Assembly (NCBI GenBank): GCA_025450135.1
Contig: JANWHZ010000049.1
Location: 1-11,335, forward strand
DNA length: 11,335 bases
Direction of reading: 5' to 3'
Origin: Candidatus Saccharimonadales bacterium
GTDB lineage: Bacteria; Patescibacteriota; Saccharimonadia; Saccharimonadales; UBA4665
Shown: positions 8,523-11,335 of the stretch, piece after piece
How positions within the stretch are numbered: the first letter of the stretch is position 1
How the letters are laid out: each line of letters starts with the position of its first letter
Notes under the pieces: model-generated
What the model saw: the letters and a program-made list of their open reading frames with translations, nothing else
What the model was told of the DNA's origin: nothing
Database searches by the model: none
Program-made: the position numbers and the translations under genes

Positions 8523-11335
8523 CTACATTGTACCGTCGATGAGGTCTTGCTCGAACTGTTTTATGCCGGCGAGCGTTGCATCGTAGCGCGAAACGTCAGG
8601 AAAATCTAGCTCTCGAACATGCTGCCACATGGCCGTAATGAGTTGCGTAGTGCGATTTACTTCCCGATCTTCAAATTGTATGATTAACGGCTTATTTATC
8701 CGTCCGTCTGGTGCCGGCTCGACAAACTCTAGCCTTCCTTCGATAACTTTGTACCCGGCATAAGTGTGGGAATGTTCTACGAGTATTTTGTATGCGTATA
8801 GCTGGCGCCGGTACTTATAGAGTTTGGTGTCGGAGAGCCACTTGCTATAGCTTCTACCGGTTTTATAGTCAACAACAGTAATGGTTTTAGCAGTTTGATT
8901 TATTTCTAGCCTGTCTATTTTACCTGCGAGCAATGCCCCATCGACCGTAACCCCCTCGTTACGAAATGATACTTCCGCTTTGTCGCTAGACTTGTATTGT
9001 GATTTGCGTGCCGCAAGATATGCTGCGAGCGCTGCCTCGCCGCGCTCAATCTCGAGTGCCGTACGCTCTTCCGTCAATTTCTTAGTTCGCATACGACCGG
9101 CAAAGTATAGGAGGGCTTTTCTCGTGTCCGGTACAGCTCCATGCTCCGTGACGCTTCGTTGAACCCATTCGAGTGTTTCGTGTACGGCGTTGCCAAATTG
9201 GCTGTCGAGCGTTGGTGCTTCGGGAAAATGCAAAACGGTTGAAAAGAAAAAATGCTTAGGCCCGCCGTATTCGAGGTCGAGAAATTCCCCAAGGTGGGTA
9301 GGGCTTAGCTTGTAGGATGTAATCCGGGGCTGTAATAACGACTTAAGATCTGCCTGGTGTGTTGCTGCCAGATGCCGCTGTCGCCAATCCAGCTCCAGTA
9401 GTTCAATAGCCGGTGGCGCGTCTTCGGTTCGTTGGACTGATTGAGCATAGTCGGGCAGGATCAAGTCTTTCGTGGAGCCATCAGGCTGCTCTTGTTCGTC
9501 AAGATACTTCAGTCGCTTGGTTGCCTTGCCGCTATAGTTTTGTGCCACGCTCGTGAGGTGCAGCCCCGTCTTGGCGCGTGTCATCGCAACGTAGAGTATG
9601 CGCAGTCGTTCATCTTCCGTGGCGCCGGCGTGCCGGATGGGAGCCAAATTAGCGGGCAATGTAATTCTATTGCTCTGGGAGCGTGACGTGTTACCCCACA
9701 CGTCATCCTGAAGCGCCGGCAGATACACATGCTCAAATTCAAGTCCTTTAGCTTTATATACGGTCATGACTTGCACGGCGTCGGCTTCTTGGTTGTAGGG
9801 GCTGGTGTTAACCATTTGTTCGTCAGCAGCTTGGTACATATCGACAAAATCAATGATGTCCTGCAGTGACATTGCGCCCTCGTTCGTATTTTGATGATCT
9901 CGCAGCCGCGCGCGTAGCACTGCTAAATGGGACAACGTTTCATAAAACAACTCAGGAAAGTCGCGGCGAAAGTCGTCGCTTGTGTAGTAATCGCGAAGCG
10001 GGCTATATACCTGCGGTATGTCAGCCTCATTCGTGTCGACAATAGTGGTACCAGTAAGATAATCGAGCATTACTTCACCAGTTTCTTGACGCACCTTGTT
10101 GGCGAGCGTCAAAAACAGCAGCGCTGGAATGCGAAAGCGAGTTCCATCAGCTAACAATGCTCGGCTCCACGATAGGTAACTTGTCTCGTCGTTAGCAGCC
10201 GCAGCTCGCCGCCGATCGGCGACTTGCCATGATATGTCCCAAATACTGCTTGTGGATACATGCCAAAAGTCGTAACTCAATACTTCTGGCCATAAGCTGT
10301 CAGCGGTCGCTTCGTCATTGTAGTGCAGCGCCAGCACCAAGCGGCACATCGTGACGAGCTGTTTCACGACAGGTGACTTAAGAATATCCTCCCGCTTTTC
10401 GTATCGGACCGGGATGTCTAGTGCATTTAAATATGGTATAAGGGGCTCAAGCTGCCGATGTTTAGGTGCCAGTACGGCTATCTCACGAGGCGGTACGCCA
10501 GCGTCGAGCCGCTTTTTGATGTCCCTAGCTATCCAGTCGGACTGTGCGATGGTACTTAAAAATTCGCAGCGTGAGATAGCTGCCTGCGGTGGCATATCAG
10601 GACTCGCGGCAATGAGTGTTTTGCTAGTGCCGTCAAAATACCCGTGCAGCCGTTCCTGGATCTGATCGGCGACGCGTCCGGCAGTAGTGATAATGTCGGC
10701 ATGAGAGCGGTAGTTCTCCGTCAAATTGATAACGCGCACATCACGATAGTGGTGATAAAAATCTAACATATTGGAGTACAACGCCCCCTGAAAGGCATAT
10801 ATTGCCTGGTCATCATCCCCAACCGCCATAACATTTGGCCGTCCTTCGCTGATTGGATTGTTCGTCAGTAGCTGGACAAGCTGCAGCTGCGCCGTGTTGG
10901 TGTCTTGAAATTCATCAAGTAACAGATAAAGATATTGTTCTTGGAGTGTAAAACGAAGATCGTCATGCTGTCTTAGTACGTCGATGGCACGCAGAATCAT
11001 ATCGTCGAAATCATATAGGCCGCGTTCAGTGAGCACAGCTTGATATTGGTCTACGACATCCGCCAGAGCTTGCACGCGCTTGCTTTCCAGCTCACCGTCA
11101 AATATCAATGTATTGTTGGTGTCGCGTGCCAACCAGTTGTTTTTCCACGTCGTGAGCACGGTTGTACTCCCCTGCTCAGCGGCTACATCAAGCGCAGTTT
11201 GTAACGATAAGACTGCTGCCTGTGCCAGCGAACCAAAGCGTGGATTGACCGGCGTCTCAGGTGCATTGACGACGACGGCCTGCTTAATGCGTTCAAATAA
11301 TGTCAGTGCAGCTTGAAGCGTGGGCATGCGTGTAA
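8523..11335 (-). CDS. UvrD/AddA-like superfamily 1 helicase fused to PD-(D/E)XK nuclease (partial, N-terminus outside window)
   Basis: This is a DNA helicase-nuclease for repair or recombination, with 936 residues visible. Numbering from the Met at 11327: motif II LLLDEFQDTN at 135-144, motif III AVGDDDQAIYAFQGA at 168-182, motif IV NLTENYRS at 201-208. Motif V MTVYKAKGLEFEHV is at 521-534, with Tyr where UvrD/RecB proteins have His, and motif VI RILYVAMTRAK at 576-586. The C-terminal nuclease shows GNAVHETLEWV (712-722), GKIDRLEI with Asp805 (802-809), VVDYKTG with Asp820 and Lys822 (818-824), and the RRQLYAYKILVE helix (840-851), the RecB-family pattern. Walker A is absent because the frame runs open through 11335; the Met at 11327 is internal. 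Only two cysteines (254 and 328) are present, so there is no AddB/AdnAB-type Fe-S cluster in this portion. The gene ends with TAG at 8523-8525. Which partner subunit it has, if any, cannot be seen here. Confidence 0.92.
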   Translation of the reverse strand, partial: TRMPTLQAALTLFERIKQAVVVNAPETPVNPRFGSLAQAAVLSLQTALDVAAEQGSTTVLTTWKNNWLARDTNNTLIFDGELESKRVQALADVVDQYQAVLTERGLYDFDDMILRAIDVLRQHDDLRFTLQEQYLYLLLDEFQDTNTAQLQLVQLLTNNPISEGRPNVMAVGDDDQAIYAFQGALYSNMLDFYHHYRDVRVINLTENYRSHADIITTAGRVADQIQERLHGYFDGTSKTLIAASPDMPPQAAISRCEFLSTIAQSDWIARDIKKRLDAGVPPREIAVLAPKHRQLEPLIPYLNALDIPVRYEKREDILKSPVVKQLVTMCRLVLALHYNDEATADSLWPEVLSYDFWHVSTSSIWDISWQVADRRRAAAANDETSYLSWSRALLADGTRFRIPALLFLTLANKVRQETGEVMLDYLTGTTIVDTNEADIPQVYSPLRDYYTSDDFRRDFPELFYETLSHLAVLRARLRDHQNTNEGAMSLQDIIDFVDMYQAADEQMVNTSPYNQEADAVQVMTVYKAKGLEFEHVYLPALQDDVWGNTSRSQSNRITLPANLAPIRHAGATEDERLRILYVAMTRAKTGLHLTSVAQNYSGKATKRLKYLDEQEQPDGSTKDLILPDYAQSVQRTEDAPPAIELLELDWRQRHLAATHQADLKSLLQPRITSYKLSPTHLGEFLDLEYGGPKHFFFSTVLHFPEAPTLDSQFGNAVHETLEWVQRSVTEHGAVPDTRKALLYFAGRMRTKKLTEERTALEIERGEAALAAYLAARKSQYKSSDKAEVSFRNEGVTVDGALLAGKIDRLEINQTAKTITVVDYKTGRSYSKWLSDTKLYKYRRQLYAYKILVEHSHTYAGYKVIEGRLEFVEPAPDGRINKPLIIQFEDREVNRTTQLITAMWQHVRELDFPDVSRYDATLAGIKQFEQDLIDGTM

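Overview
The window looks like a chromosomal segment of a small-genome bacterium, most likely a Patescibacteria/CPR member close to Saccharibacteria (TM7). The grounds are the compact atp operon with a short delta subunit, a CGDER/GCGY metalloprotein of a kind I recall from Saccharibacteria, and a mechanosensitive-channel remnant whose tail carries a CxxC...CxxC ribbon. TGA is used as a normal stop (end of atpF), so this is not a TGA-recoding lineage. The taxonomic call comes from recall and was not tested by a search.

Bases 1-5956 (+ strand) hold an F1Fo ATP synthase operon in the classical order: atpB (5' end cut by the window), atpE, atpF, atpH, atpA, atpG, atpD, atpC. Gaps are short, atpF and atpH overlap by ATGA, and a strong intrinsic terminator follows at 5979-6010. 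The catalytic residues of the F1 part are intact, and the c subunit has the proton-type carboxylate helix without the usual sodium-site residues. The enzyme should therefore be a working proton-coupled ATP synthase/ATPase. The delta subunit is about 40 residues shorter than usual.

Bases 6029-6892 (- strand) encode a putative metalloenzyme resembling the cadmium/beta-type carbonic anhydrases. Upstream of it, 6893-7600 looks empty at first sight but contains a decayed mscL gene on the - strand (7033-7401). It is recognisable in two reading frames, A then B then back to A, and its C-terminal zinc ribbon has lost two of four cysteines.

Bases 7601-8446 (+ strand) encode a six-helix aquaporin-family channel with two NPA motifs, no arginine after the second NPA, and a very basic Arg/Thr/Ser/Ala C-terminal tail. 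A 13-bp hairpin terminator follows at 8465-8510.

Bases 8523-11335 (- strand) carry most of a UvrD/AddA-type superfamily 1 helicase fused to a C-terminal PD-(D/E)XK (RecB-like) nuclease. Its N-terminus with Walker A lies beyond the window edge. The ATP synthase subunits form one machine. The aquaporin and the mscL wreck suggest a locus once concerned with osmotic balance. The helicase-nuclease belongs to DNA repair or recombination and seems unrelated to its neighbours.
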